From the NCBI RefSeq assembly GCF_030010555.1, contig NZ_JASCQP010000021.1:124001-188000 (forward strand): DNA of 64,000 nucleotides, read 5' to 3'. Numbering within the stretch: the stretch's first letter is position 1; each line of letters opens with the position of its first letter. Below, in pieces: positions 45,275 to 55,532 of the stretch. The notes beneath the pieces were generated by a model that worked only from the letters and a program-made list of their open reading frames with translations, had not been told where the DNA came from and did no database searches. The stretch comes from Halomonas rhizosphaerae. Its GTDB lineage: Bacteria > Pseudomonadota > Gammaproteobacteria > Pseudomonadales > Halomonadaceae. Made by a program: the position numbers and the translations under genes.

Positions 45275-45709
45275 ATGAAACGATCCCCCCTGATCAGCCC
45301 GGAACTGCTGGAACGCATCATCGATGCCTCTGAGGACGGCATCGTGGTCGCCGAGCAGGAGGGCGACGAGAACATCCTGATCTACGTCAACCAGGGCTTC
45401 GAGCGCCTGACCGGCTACAGCGCCGACGAGATCCTCTACCAGGACTGCCGCTTCCTGCAGAACGAGGACCGCGACCAGCCGGGGCTCGATACCATCCGCA
45501 AGGCCCTGAAGGCGGGTCGTCCCTGCCGCGAGGTACTGCGCAACTATCGCAAGGACGGCACCCTGTTCTACAACGAGCTCTCCATTACTCCCGTCTACGA
45601 CGAGGACGACCACCTCACCTACTATGTCGGGGTGCAGAAGGATGTCACCGAGCGGGTCGAGGCACAGCTGGAGCTCGAGCGGCTCAAGGCCGAACACGGC
45701 CTGACCTGA
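45275..45709 (+). CDS. Short LOV-domain blue-light photoreceptor
   Basis: 144 residues: one PAS/LOV core with short helical ends and no fused output domain, like the short LOV proteins of Pseudomonas putida. LOV hallmarks: GIVVAEQEG, YVNQGFERLTGYSADEIL, then YQDCRFLQNEDRDQ with the flavin-adduct Cys58, NYRKDGTLFYNELSITPV with flavin-contacting Asn and YVGVQKDVTERVEAQ with the conserved Gln at the end of the last strand. Position 57 is Asp where plants have Asn. The C-terminal Jalpha helix probably dimerises. AGGA is ten bases before the ATG. Confidence 0.93.
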   Translation: MKRSPLISPELLERIIDASEDGIVVAEQEGDENILIYVNQGFERLTGYSADEILYQDCRFLQNEDRDQPGLDTIRKALKAGRPCREVLRNYRKDGTLFYNELSITPVYDEDDHLTYYVGVQKDVTERVEAQLELERLKAEHGLT

Positions 45710-45749
45710 GACGCCGTGACGCGGCGGCGAAAAAAGTCTCCCCAGGGGC

Positions 45750-45778
45750 TTGTCCTCGGCGTTCCTTGAAGCTATATA
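45750..45778 (+). promoter_or_regulatory. Candidate sigma-70 promoter before the PA3496-like gene
   Basis: TTGTCC (45750-45755), 17-base spacer, TATATA (45773-45778). Transcription would start just inside the following hairpin. It lies 41 bases after the LOV gene. Confidence 0.5.
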
Positions 45779-45808
45779 GCCAGCAGGCAACGGGCGTTGC
45801 CTGCTGGC
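45779..45808. other. Perfect 14-bp hairpin
   Basis: GCCAGCAGGCAACG is followed after two bases by its exact reverse complement. No U-tract follows, and the stem starts at the predicted transcription start of the next gene, so it may be a 5' structure of that mRNA, an operator or a terminator-like end of the LOV mRNA. Confidence 0.75.
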
Positions 45809-45896
45809 GCTTCAGGTTCCGCACCCGGGACGGGAAGCGATCGAATGATCCGCCGGACCTTGCAGCGTTCGGCCCCGGGCCATGGGAGGACGTCGC

Positions 45897-46097
45897 ATGA
45901 GCCATGAACCCCTTCTCGACACCGACGACGATGATCAGGACTACCTGGAAGCGGTCAACGACGACTACGGTCGCGTCCGCCCCAGCAGTCGTGCCGATAC
46001 CCTGAGGGCCCGCCGACGCGTGGAGGCTCTCATCGAGGAGCGTCGCCTGCGGCGCGCCATCGAGGACGACTGGGCCCTCGAGGAAGAGGAAGAGTAA
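45897..46097 (+). CDS. PA3496-family small protein
   Basis: 66 residues, no membrane segment. Acidic start (LDTDDDDQDYLEAVNDDYG), basic middle (RARRRVEALIEERRLRRAIEDD) predicted to be one helix, and a Glu-rich end. The pattern RRRVE-LIEERRLRR-DD is that of the PA3496 family, which databases describe as a putative envelope-integrity protein without a known mechanism. GGGAGGA lies six bases before the ATG at 45897; the earlier ATG at 45882 would place the GGAGGA inside the gene. Precedes ettA by 89 bases. Confidence 0.85.
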   Translation: MSHEPLLDTDDDDQDYLEAVNDDYGRVRPSSRADTLRARRRVEALIEERRLRRAIEDDWALEEEEE

Positions 46098-46110
46098 CCC
46101 CTGCCCGTCT

Positions 46111-46141
46111 CCCGGGGATGCTGGCCTTTGGCGTCCCCGGG
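46111..46141 (+). terminator. Hairpin between the PA3496-like gene and ettA
   Basis: CCCGGGGA (46111-46118) and TCCCCGGG (46134-46141) form an eight-base stem 13 bases past the stop. CTCTATCAT follows, a weak tail, so partial termination or attenuation is likelier than a full stop. Confidence 0.4.
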
Positions 46142-46186
46142 CTCTATCATCGTGGCCACTGACATCCCCCAACGAAGTGGCTTTCC

Positions 46187-47848
<1,662 letters not shown>

Positions 47849-47874
47849 TGGCTCGCAGGCCATGCTGATGTATT

Positions 47875-47908
47875 AGCCCCGTCTGTTGTCTTTACAGGCG
47901 GGGCTTTT
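47875..47908 (+). terminator. Rho-independent terminator of ettA
   Basis: AGCCCCG-CTGT pairs with ACAG-CGGGGCT over a seven-base loop and is followed by TTTTGC. It begins 27 bases after the stop codon. Confidence 0.85.
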
Positions 47909-47972
47909 GCTTGCTGGTTGGTGTTATCCACTCTGTCCACCCTCGCTGGCGTCGCCTTGCAAGGATGTCTCG

Positions 47973-49316
47973 ATGATCGCTCTGCTCCACTACCCGCTGC
48001 AGGTCACCAAGGCGTTTCGCCAGAGTATCGCCTACCTGCCCAGCCTGCTGGCGTTGGCCTATTTCCTGGTGGGATTACTTGCAGTGGTGCCGCACGAAGG
48101 ATTCATTTCGATGCCCGGCTGGCTCGACTTCGTGCGCTTCAACGACAAAGACACCTTGCGCACGCTGCTCTCGACGCTGATCGCCGGCATGATATCGCTG
48201 GTGGTGTTCAGCTTCTCGATGGTGATGTCGGTGCTATCCCAGGCCGGTGGCCAGTTTTCCCACAAGCTGGTCTTCGGCCTGGTGACCGAGCGCCACCATC
48301 AATGGGTGCTGGGCAACTATCTGGGTACCATCCTGTTCATCCTTATGCTCCTGATGGTGCCGGAAAACGGCGGCTCTCCCGGCACATGGCGCTCGCTTGC
48401 CGCCTATCTGGGAGTGGCCATGGTCATCCACTGCCTGGGCCTGTTTGTCTACTTCATACATAAGGCCTCCCAGACGGTTCAGGTCAACTCGGTGGTCGCC
48501 GGCCTGCATCTGGCCACGAGCCGTTCACTGGCCAGCCTGAAGCATCGTCAGCAATCGCCTCGCTACATGCGGATGGCCGACACGATACCTGCGGCGGCAG
48601 CCGCGTCGTGTCACCGTTTCGAGATTCGCTCACGCCAGACCGGATTCATCCAGAACGCCAACTTTGCCGAGCTCGCCAAGCTTGCCGCCAGCTTCGATGG
48701 GGTGATTCATCTGAATTTCTCCCCGGGAGACTTCACCCTGGCCGACTTTCCGCTGCTGTACGTCGATGCGCCTGCCGAACCCGACCGCGCCTGTGCTGAC
48801 GAGGTGCTGGCACATCTGCTGTATGGCGAAGGCGAATCGATCGAGGACATCCACGTGCACGGCCTGACGCAACTGATGGAAATGGCGGTCAAGGCGCTGT
48901 CGCCCGGGATCAACGACCCGGGTACCGCCCGCCTGTGCATCAATCAGCTGACCGACCTGCTGCGGCGTCGACTAGAATTCGCCCCCTGCAACGCCATGGT
49001 GGATCAGCACAACCGGGTACGCGTCACCTGGCCGGTGGAAAGCTTCGAGAGCCTGATCTACCGGGTCTTCACGCCGATCCTGCATTACGGGCAGGACGAT
49101 GTGACCATCGGCCTGAGCCTGCTGAAGTCCGTGAAGAGCCTTTCGCTGTATGCACAGGACTCGGACTGGCGACTGTTGCAGGCCTATGCCGACCGAATCA
49201 TCGGCACCCTGGCCGACGCCGCCCACCATCGCCTGGACCGGGACTTCATCAGCGCGCGCTTGAACAGCGGTGAGCATCGCCTCGAGCTTCCTGACTACCT
49301 CGACTATCACGAGTAG
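47973..49316 (+). CDS. DUF2254 membrane protein
   Basis: 447 residues. Four N-terminal membrane helices (about 22-42, 65-85, 110-130, 145-165) and a large cytoplasmic part. The family hallmark ALSPGINDPGTARLCI lies near residue 310, preceded by HGLTQLMEMAVK. Function is unknown in the family. AAGGA lies eight bases before the ATG. Its codon use is less GC-biased than its neighbours, so it may be a later arrival. The stop overlaps the convergent lpxL-like gene by ten bases. Confidence 0.88.
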   Translation: MIALLHYPLQVTKAFRQSIAYLPSLLALAYFLVGLLAVVPHEGFISMPGWLDFVRFNDKDTLRTLLSTLIAGMISLVVFSFSMVMSVLSQAGGQFSHKLVFGLVTERHHQWVLGNYLGTILFILMLLMVPENGGSPGTWRSLAAYLGVAMVIHCLGLFVYFIHKASQTVQVNSVVAGLHLATSRSLASLKHRQQSPRYMRMADTIPAAAAASCHRFEIRSRQTGFIQNANFAELAKLAASFDGVIHLNFSPGDFTLADFPLLYVDAPAEPDRACADEVLAHLLYGEGESIEDIHVHGLTQLMEMAVKALSPGINDPGTARLCINQLTDLLRRRLEFAPCNAMVDQHNRVRVTWPVESFESLIYRVFTPILHYGQDDVTIGLSLLKSVKSLSLYAQDSDWRLLQAYADRIIGTLADAAHHRLDRDFISARLNSGEHRLELPDYLDYHE

Positions 49317-50227
49317 AGTCTCGGCTCGCCTTTGGGCCGGGTCTTGAAGCGCCGGTGCAGCCAGAGGTACTGCTCCGGGTGACGACGGATCGCCGCTTCG
49401 ATCACCGCGTTGATGCGGGTGGCATCGGCCACCTCGTCGCCGCTGGGGAAGTTCTCCAGCGGCGGCAGGTACTCAAGGGTATAGGTGCGGTCGTCGGGGT
49501 TGCGGTGGAAGATCAGCGGGATCACCGGGGCGCCGGTCATGCGCGCGATGCGCGAGGTCATCTTGACCGTGGCCGCCGGGATACCGAAGAAGGGGGCGAA
49601 GACGCTGGCATCGCGGCCGAAGTCCTGGTCCGGGGAGTACCAGACGCCGTGGCCGGCCTTGATGCGACGCACCACCCCGCGCAGGTCGTGACGGTCGAGG
49701 ACCGCATCGAAGTAGGGTGCCCGGGCGCGACTCATGAAGCGGTCGAAGAGCGGGTTGTCATGGGGGCGCTGCACGGCGTCGGCGCGGAAGTAGAGCGAGT
49801 GCAGCGCGGCCCCCAGGTCCAGGGTCGAGAAGTGCACCCCGAGGATAAGCGCCCCCCTCCCCTCGGCCTGCAACCGGGCCCGGTGCTCCTGCCCCAGGAA
49901 GGTGACGCGGTGATGCAGGTGCTCGGGATCACGACACCAGCCAGTCGCCGTCTCGACGATGCCGATGCCGTTGGCGACGAAGGTCTCGCGCACCAGCCGC
50001 GCCTGCTGCGCCTCATCGAGCTCCGGGAAGCAGAGGCCGATATTGGTCTCGGTGATATGGCGACGACGCCCGGCGAGGCGCCAGGCGGCAAGGCCGATCG
50101 CCCGGCCGACCCACAGCTTCAGCCGCCAGGGCAGCCAGGCCACGACATGCATGGCCCCGATGGCCAGCCAGGTGGGCCAGTAACGCGGATGGGCGAAGGA
50201 GCTGTGGGGGGTGTCGTCCCTGTACAT
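49307..50227 (-). CDS. lpxL: LpxL-family Kdo2-lipid A acyltransferase
   Basis: 306 residues. N-terminal membrane helix (about 17-34), then the acyltransferase domain with the catalytic H-x4-D motif HFSTLD, and downstream WYSPDQDFGR plus FFGIPAATVKMTSRIARMTGAPVIP; C-terminal PEQYLWLHRRFKTRP. Adds a secondary acyl chain to lipid A at the inner membrane. Whether it uses laurate (LpxL) or palmitoleate (LpxP) is not decidable. Start at 50227 has GGGAAG six bases upstream; an ATG at 50239 does not. Confidence 0.93.
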   Translation of the reverse strand: MYRDDTPHSSFAHPRYWPTWLAIGAMHVVAWLPWRLKLWVGRAIGLAAWRLAGRRRHITETNIGLCFPELDEAQQARLVRETFVANGIGIVETATGWCRDPEHLHHRVTFLGQEHRARLQAEGRGALILGVHFSTLDLGAALHSLYFRADAVQRPHDNPLFDRFMSRARAPYFDAVLDRHDLRGVVRRIKAGHGVWYSPDQDFGRDASVFAPFFGIPAATVKMTSRIARMTGAPVIPLIFHRNPDDRTYTLEYLPPLENFPSGDEVADATRINAVIEAAIRRHPEQYLWLHRRFKTRPKGEPRLYS

Positions 50228-50249
50228 GTGGCTTCCCATGGTGCGGTGG

Positions 50250-51353
50250 TCAGTGCGCGCCATGATAGCGCCTGGGCACCCTCGGCAGCACCCCGGTGAG
50301 CAGGGTGTAGCTGATGGTGTCACAATGGCGGGCCACCTCGTCCACCGACAGGAGCACGCCGTTCGCGGCGCGCCCCCAGAGCACCACCTCGCTGCCGATG
50401 CCCGCCTCGGGAATGTCGGTGATGTCCACCGTCAGCATGTCCATGGAGACCTTGCCGGCGATGGCCGTGCGTTGACCGTCGACCAGCACCGGGGTGCCGT
50501 CGACCGCGTGCCGGTCATAGCCATCGCCGTAGCCGCAGGCGACCACGCCGATCCGCGAGGGGCGTGGCGCCTTCCAGCGCCCGGCATAGCCCACCGGCTC
50601 ACCCGCCGCGAGCTCGCGCACGGCGATGATCGCGGAACGCAGGGTCATCACCGGCGCCAGCCGACGGCTCGCCTCGTTGGAGGCCTCCAGCGGGTCGCTG
50701 CCGTAGAGCATCACCCCCGGGCGGTTCCAGGCGCCGTGCGCCTCGGGCCAGGCGAGGGTGGCGGGCGAGTTGGCGAGGCAGGTGGGCGCCTCGAGCCGTA
50801 TCGCCAGGTCGTCGAGCAGCTCGAGCTGGCGCCGGAAGTCGCCGGTCTCCAGGGCATCGGCGCTGGCGAAGTGGCTCATCAGGTGCAGGTCGCAGGCGTG
50901 GTCGGGCGCCGCCGCGAGACGCGCCCAGACCTTCTCGGCCCGTTCCGGCGGGAAGCCCAGGCGGTGCATGCCCGAGTCTACCTTGACCCACACCGGGATG
51001 GGGCGCGCGGGGCGATAGGCGAGCAGCGCCTCCAACTGCCAGTCGGCGTGTACCGCGATCCACAGCCCCAGCGCCTCGACCCGCTCGAGCTCGGCGGCCT
51101 CGAAGATGCCCTCGAGCAGCACGATCGGCGCCGTGATGCCCCCCTCGCGCAGGGTCTGCGCCTCCTCGAGGCAGGCCACGGCAAAGGCCGGCGCCAGGTC
51201 CTCGAGCGCCCGGGCGCAGGCCACGGCACCATGGCCGTAGGCATCGGCCTTGATCACGGCGACGGCGCGGCTGTGGGGGGCCTGGTCACGGGCCAGGCAA
51301 TAGTTGTGACGCAGGGCGTCGAGGTCGATGTCGGCGATCAGCGGCCGGGCCAT
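50250..51353 (-). CDS. alr: Alanine racemase
   Basis: PLP enzyme giving D-alanine for peptidoglycan. 367 residues from MARPLIADIDLDALRHN. PLP Lys35 in AVIKADAYGHG; second catalytic Tyr in EPVGYAGRW; GVVACGYGDGYDR and GKVSMDMLTVDIT near the C-terminus. GAGG lies nine bases before the ATG; longer readings to 51401 are not supported. Starts 195 bases after the rpoS stop. Confidence 0.96.
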   Translation of the reverse strand: MARPLIADIDLDALRHNYCLARDQAPHSRAVAVIKADAYGHGAVACARALEDLAPAFAVACLEEAQTLREGGITAPIVLLEGIFEAAELERVEALGLWIAVHADWQLEALLAYRPARPIPVWVKVDSGMHRLGFPPERAEKVWARLAAAPDHACDLHLMSHFASADALETGDFRRQLELLDDLAIRLEAPTCLANSPATLAWPEAHGAWNRPGVMLYGSDPLEASNEASRRLAPVMTLRSAIIAVRELAAGEPVGYAGRWKAPRPSRIGVVACGYGDGYDRHAVDGTPVLVDGQRTAIAGKVSMDMLTVDITDIPEAGIGSEVVLWGRAANGVLLSVDEVARHCDTISYTLLTGVLPRVPRRYHGAH

Positions 51354-51520
51354 GGTCGGGGTCCTCGAGCGGCGATGGGGAACGCCACGATTATCCCCCA
51401 AAGGCCAGCCGATTTCACGGCATCACCAACTGGCAAGCGTGCCTGAGGCAGGATAAACATCAGATAAAGGGGCGTGATGACGGTTCGATCATCTGCCCAT
51501 CATGAAGAAGAGGGACGACG

Positions 51521-51542
51521 GTGCCGGAGAGGCCTCCGGCAC
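51521..51542 (-). terminator. Hairpin after rpoS
   Basis: GTGCCGGA (51521-51528) pairs with TCCGGCAC (51535-51542). On the minus strand the stem is followed by CGTCGTCCCTCTTCTTC, a pyrimidine-rich but not pure T tail. It begins seven bases after the rpoS stop. Confidence 0.55.
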
Positions 51543-51548
51543 GCGACG

Positions 51549-52562
51549 TCACTCGAAGATGGCATCCAGCGAGAGGCCCTGCTTGTCGAGCATGCGGCGC
51601 AGCTTCTTGAGCGCCTCTACCTGGATCTGGCGAACCCGCTCGCGCGTCAGGCCGATCTCCTCACCGACCTGCTCGAGGGTCGCGGCCTCATGGCCGCGCA
51701 GACCAAAGCGGCGCACCACCACCTCCATCTGCTTCTCGGTGAGCTCGGCCAGCCACTCGTCGACATGCTGGCGCACGTCGCCGTCCACCAGGGTGGATTC
51801 CGGGCCCTGGTCATTGTCGTCGGCCAGGGTCTCGATCAGCGGCTTGTCGCTCTCGCTGCCCATCGGGTAGTCGACAGAGGAAACCCGCTCGTTGAGGCCC
51901 ATCATCTTCTTGACGGTCTCCACCGGCTTGTCGAGGTAGTCGGCGACCTCCTCGGCCGTGGCCTCGTGATCCAGCTTCTGGGTCAGCTCGCGGGCCGCCC
52001 GCAGGTAGATGTTGAGTTCCTTGACCACATGGATCGGCAGCCGGATGGTGCGGGTCTGGTTCATCAGCGCCCGCTCGATGGTCTGGCGAATCCACCAGGT
52101 GGCGTAGGTGGAGAAGCGGAAGCCGCGCTCGGGGTCGAACTTCTCCACCGCGCGGATCAGGCCCAGGTTGCCCTCCTCGATCAGGTCGAGCAGGGTGAGG
52201 CCACGGTTGAGATAGCGCCGGGCGATCTTCACCACCAGGCGCAGGTTCGACTCGATCATCCGCGAGCGGCCCAGCGGGTCACCCTTGCGCGCCAGGCGGC
52301 CGTAGAAGACCTCTTCCTCCGGCGTCAGCAGCGGCGAGAAACCGATCTCGTTGAGGTAGATCTGGGTGGCATCGAGACTGTGACGGTGATGCCGATCCTC
52401 GCGGCTCAGCGCCTTCTCGAAGGCTTCCTCATCGCCGACCACCGCCTCCTCGTCCTCGATGTCCTCCCGCTCCAGCTCATCCTCGGTCTCGACAGCGTCC
52501 TCATCCGCCTCGTCGGCGGATACCAGATTCACATCCTGAAGGTCCCGTTCAAGCATGCTCAT
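51549..52562 (-). CDS. rpoS: RNA polymerase sigma factor RpoS
   Basis: Stationary-phase/general stress sigma factor, 337 residues. The first 60 residues are strongly acidic ([14 protein letters not shown]), typical of halophile proteins. Region 1.2 [20 protein letters not shown], region 2 ([43 protein letters not shown]), region 3 and region 4 ([23 protein letters not shown]). MSMLERDLQ is used; the second Met is equally possible. Directly downstream of nlpD, whose coding region carries the main rpoS promoter in relatives. Confidence 0.97.
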   Translation of the reverse strand: MSMLERDLQDVNLVSADEADEDAVETEDELEREDIEDEEAVVGDEEAFEKALSREDRHHRHSLDATQIYLNEIGFSPLLTPEEEVFYGRLARKGDPLGRSRMIESNLRLVVKIARRYLNRGLTLLDLIEEGNLGLIRAVEKFDPERGFRFSTYATWWIRQTIERALMNQTRTIRLPIHVVKELNIYLRAARELTQKLDHEATAEEVADYLDKPVETVKKMMGLNERVSSVDYPMGSESDKPLIETLADDNDQGPESTLVDGDVRQHVDEWLAELTEKQMEVVVRRFGLRGHEAATLEQVGEEIGLTRERVRQIQVEALKKLRRMLDKQGLSLDAIFE

Positions 52563-52683
52563 CGATTGCTACCCCATGGTTGCGACAGGGCGTCGTGGGT
52601 CCATGGCCGGACGATCGACGCGCGAAGTTATTATTGTGCGGCACCCCGTCCATCCCGCATCCGATGCTGGCCGACCGTCAGGG

Positions 52684-53886
52684 TCAGCGGGCAGGCAGGA
52701 ACTCGAGGGGATCCTGAGGCTGGCCGTCCTTGCGCACCTCGAAATGCAGCCTGACGTCCTCGGCATCGCTGTCGCCCATGGTGGCGATGACCTCACCGGC
52801 CTCGACCACATCGTTCTCCTTGACGTTCAGGGTGTCGTTGTGAGCATAGGCACTCAGGAACTGGTCGTTGTGCTTGAGCAGGATCAGGTTGCCATAGCCC
52901 CTGACGCCACTGCCCGCGTAGACCACGATTCCCGGGCCGGCTGCCTTGACAGGTTGCCCCTTTTGACCCGCGATATCAATGCCGGCGGTGACGGTTCCCC
53001 CCTCGCCGAACTGGCCGACCACGTCGCCCTCGACCGGCCACTGCCAGGGCACCTCGTCCACCGGGGTATAGCTGCGCCCGGCGCGCTGCTCGGACGCCGG
53101 TTCACCGGCAACCGAGGTCCCGGCATCGGTGCCGCCGTCGTCCGTCTCCGACGATGCCCGGTCCACCTGGGCCGCCTCGTCCTCGGCCGTGGCGTCGGGC
53201 GCGTCGCTCGGTTCGGAGCCGCTCTGTGCCGCCGCCGTGCCGGTGGCCTGCTGTTCCTCCGCATTGTCTTCTTCCGCGCGCGAGGCCAGCTCACGCCGTT
53301 CGGCCAGATCGCGCTCGCTCAGGGTACCGTCCGCTCCCGGGCTGTCGTAGCTGTAGACCGGTCCAGGCCCCTGGTCGGCGCCCGAGACGGCATCGGCGCT
53401 CTCCATGGCCGCCTGAGTGGGCCCCTGCGGCGAGTCGCCCGCCGCCTGCCGCTCGGCCGAGAGTCGACGGTTGCGCTCGATGGCACTCTCGTCGGGCATC
53501 AGCCAGTCGAGTTCCTCATCGCTCCCGGACGCCTCGCCGCCGAGGCCGGTGGCCACGACCCCACGGCCGCTGGACGCGTTCTCGTCGCCGTCCTGGCTGG
53601 AGGCCGAGGTGGCGCTGCCCTCGCCGACCAGCACCAGCCGCTGACCGGGCTCGATGCGGTAGGGGGGCCCGATGCGGTTGAGGCGCGCCAGGTCGCGGTA
53701 GTCCATGTCATGGCGCCAGGCGATGCCGTAGAGCGTATCGCCGGCCTCCACCGTGTACTCGCCGGGCGTCGCGTCAGCCCGGCTGGCCGACAGGTCGCGG
53801 ACCTGGACCGGCCCACTCTCGCCCTGCTGCGCGGCGCAGCCGGCCAGCGCCAGGGCCAGGCCGGAAATCAGAAATACCTTATGCAT
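52684..53886 (-). CDS. nlpD: NlpD-like LysM/LytM lipoprotein, amidase activator
   Basis: 400 residues. Lipobox LALAGC (lipidated Cys17), LysM domain (about 44-90, YTVEAGDTLYGIAW), a long acidic low-complexity linker rich in Asp/Glu/Ser/Ala (about 95-275), and a C-terminal LytM (M23) domain. The LytM metal site is incomplete: Ala where the first zinc His precedes GIDI (near residue 300), and Arg instead of His in RLHFEVR. That matches NlpD/EnvC-type proteins that activate amidases and do not cut peptidoglycan. It overlaps the popT stop. Confidence 0.92.
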   Translation of the reverse strand: MHKVFLISGLALALAGCAAQQGESGPVQVRDLSASRADATPGEYTVEAGDTLYGIAWRHDMDYRDLARLNRIGPPYRIEPGQRLVLVGEGSATSASSQDGDENASSGRGVVATGLGGEASGSDEELDWLMPDESAIERNRRLSAERQAAGDSPQGPTQAAMESADAVSGADQGPGPVYSYDSPGADGTLSERDLAERRELASRAEEDNAEEQQATGTAAAQSGSEPSDAPDATAEDEAAQVDRASSETDDGGTDAGTSVAGEPASEQRAGRSYTPVDEVPWQWPVEGDVVGQFGEGGTVTAGIDIAGQKGQPVKAAGPGIVVYAGSGVRGYGNLILLKHNDQFLSAYAHNDTLNVKENDVVEAGEVIATMGDSDAEDVRLHFEVRKDGQPQDPLEFLPAR

Positions 53887-54850
53887 CGGAGCCTTCCTCC
53901 TTGTCAGCACCTTGTCGGTAACCGGGTTTCACCGGCCGATTAGCCCAGCCGATCAGCAGCACCAGGGCCGCGCCGGCCATCATCAGGGCCACCACCGCCG
54001 GCAGCCGGGCAGGGTCACCGGTCAGCTCGGCGAAGTCGGCCGGGGTCAGGTAACGGTAGTCGAGGGGGATCATCTGGCCCTCGGAACCCAGCTGGTAGCG
54101 TACCAGTTCGCGCCACGGCCAGAGTACCGGCAGCGAGCCGATGATGAAGCCGACCAGCAGCTGCAGGGTCGCGGTGTGATGGTGGCGCAGCAGCCAGGAG
54201 AGCAGCCGCGAGAAGCCGAACAGGCCAATCAGGCAGCCCACCCCGAACAGCCCGATCAACCCCAGGTCGAAGCCGCGAATGCCCTGCATCACCGTGCCGT
54301 AGAGGCCCATGGTCAGCAGCAGGAAGCTGCCCGACACGCCGGGCAGCAGCAAGGCACTGATGGCGATGGCCCCGCCCACCACCAGCACCAGGTCGGGATT
54401 GCCGAGCTGGGTGACCAGCGGCATCAGCGACGGCAGACCATGGGCGAGCAGCAGGCCACCGGCGAGCGGCAGCAGGTGCCACCATTTCCAGTCGGCCGGA
54501 TGGCGGCTGACGACCACCGCCGACGCGGCCACCAGGCCGAAGAAGAAGCCGTTGAGCATCTGGGGGAAATCGTCCATCAGCCAGACGACGAGGTGGGCCA
54601 CGCTGACCAGGCTGATGGCGATACCGGCCAGCAGCGGCAGCACGAAGGCCAGGTTGAGATGTACCGCCAGCAGCGGAAGGCCGCCGCGTCGCCAGGCGAC
54701 GAAGGCGCTGGGGCCGAACTGCTTGATGCTGTGGATCAGCTCCTCGTAGATGCCGGTGACGAAGGCAATGGTGCCGCCGGACACGCCGGGCACCGCATCG
54801 GCGGCCCCCATGCCGGCGCCCCTGAGAAAGATACCGAGATGACGCTTCAA
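53879..54850 (-). CDS. popT: DUF368 polyprenyl-phosphate transporter (PopT family)
   Basis: 323 residues, about nine membrane helices. Both family repeats are visible: GMGAADAVPGVSGGTIAFVTGIYEELI at the start and AISALLLPGVSGSFLLLTMGLY in the middle. DUF368 proteins were recently shown to recycle undecaprenyl phosphate across the inner membrane. The start is taken as TTG at 54850 because AAAGGAG lies eight bases before it and the reading gives the typical leader KRHLGIFLRGAGMGAAD; the ATG 39 bases later would cut into the conserved segment. Ends overlapping nlpD (ATGCATAA). Confidence 0.9.
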   Translation of the reverse strand: MKRHLGIFLRGAGMGAADAVPGVSGGTIAFVTGIYEELIHSIKQFGPSAFVAWRRGGLPLLAVHLNLAFVLPLLAGIAISLVSVAHLVVWLMDDFPQMLNGFFFGLVAASAVVVSRHPADWKWWHLLPLAGGLLLAHGLPSLMPLVTQLGNPDLVLVVGGAIAISALLLPGVSGSFLLLTMGLYGTVMQGIRGFDLGLIGLFGVGCLIGLFGFSRLLSWLLRHHHTATLQLLVGFIIGSLPVLWPWRELVRYQLGSEGQMIPLDYRYLTPADFAELTGDPARLPAVVALMMAGAALVLLIGWANRPVKPGYRQGADKEEGSDA

Positions 54851-54863
54851 CAGCGGACTCCTT

Positions 54864-55532
54864 TCAACGAATGACGCCTTCCAGCAGCGGTACGAACCGC
54901 ACTGCCTCAAGCCGCTGTGTCTCGAAGCCGTCCGCGCTGCGGCGCACACGGGTCAGCCATTGCCGGCCATCCGGCTCGGCCAGCGGCGTGATCAACACGG
55001 CCCCTTCGCCGAGCTGGGCGAGCAGCGGCGCGGGCAACTCGCTGGCACAGGCGGTCAGCAGGATGACATCGAAGGGCGCCTCCTCCGGCCAGCCATGTCC
55101 CCCGTCGGCGAGGCGCAGCCGGGTATTGTGGACCTCGAGCAGACGCAGGCGACCGCCGGCACGGCGATGCAGGGCATTGATCCGTTCCACCGACCAGAGT
55201 TCCTTCACCAGGCGCGACAGCACCAGGGTCTGGTAGCCGGAACCGGTGCCGACCTCCAGCACCCGGGACGGCGCTTCCTGGATCACCAGCTCGGTCATCC
55301 GCGCCACCATCCACGGCTGGGAGAGGGTCTGGCCATGGCCGATGGGCAACGAGGTGTCCTCGTAGGCACGATGCGCCAGGGCCTCGTCGAGGAAGAGATG
55401 ACGCGGCTCGCGGGCCATCACCTCCAGGACCCGTCGGTCGCGGATCCCCAGGTCGGCCAGGCGGCCGACCATGCGATCCCGGGTACGCTGCGATGTCATG
55501 CCGACACCGCGCAGCAGATCAGGTGAGTGCAT
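54864..55532 (-). CDS. pcm: Protein-L-isoaspartate O-methyltransferase
   Basis: Repairs damaged Asp/Asn residues with S-adenosylmethionine. 222 residues. Substrate loop [24 protein letters not shown] motif [11 protein letters not shown], and [18 protein letters not shown]. The start at 55532 overlaps surE by 14 bases and has CAGGA eight bases upstream; a start at 55499 ([10 protein letters not shown]), usual in Pseudomonas, is also possible. Normal surE-pcm-nlpD-rpoS neighbourhood. Confidence 0.95.
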   Translation of the reverse strand: MHSPDLLRGVGMTSQRTRDRMVGRLADLGIRDRRVLEVMAREPRHLFLDEALAHRAYEDTSLPIGHGQTLSQPWMVARMTELVIQEAPSRVLEVGTGSGYQTLVLSRLVKELWSVERINALHRRAGGRLRLLEVHNTRLRLADGGHGWPEEAPFDVILLTACASELPAPLLAQLGEGAVLITPLAEPDGRQWLTRVRRSADGFETQRLEAVRFVPLLEGVIR

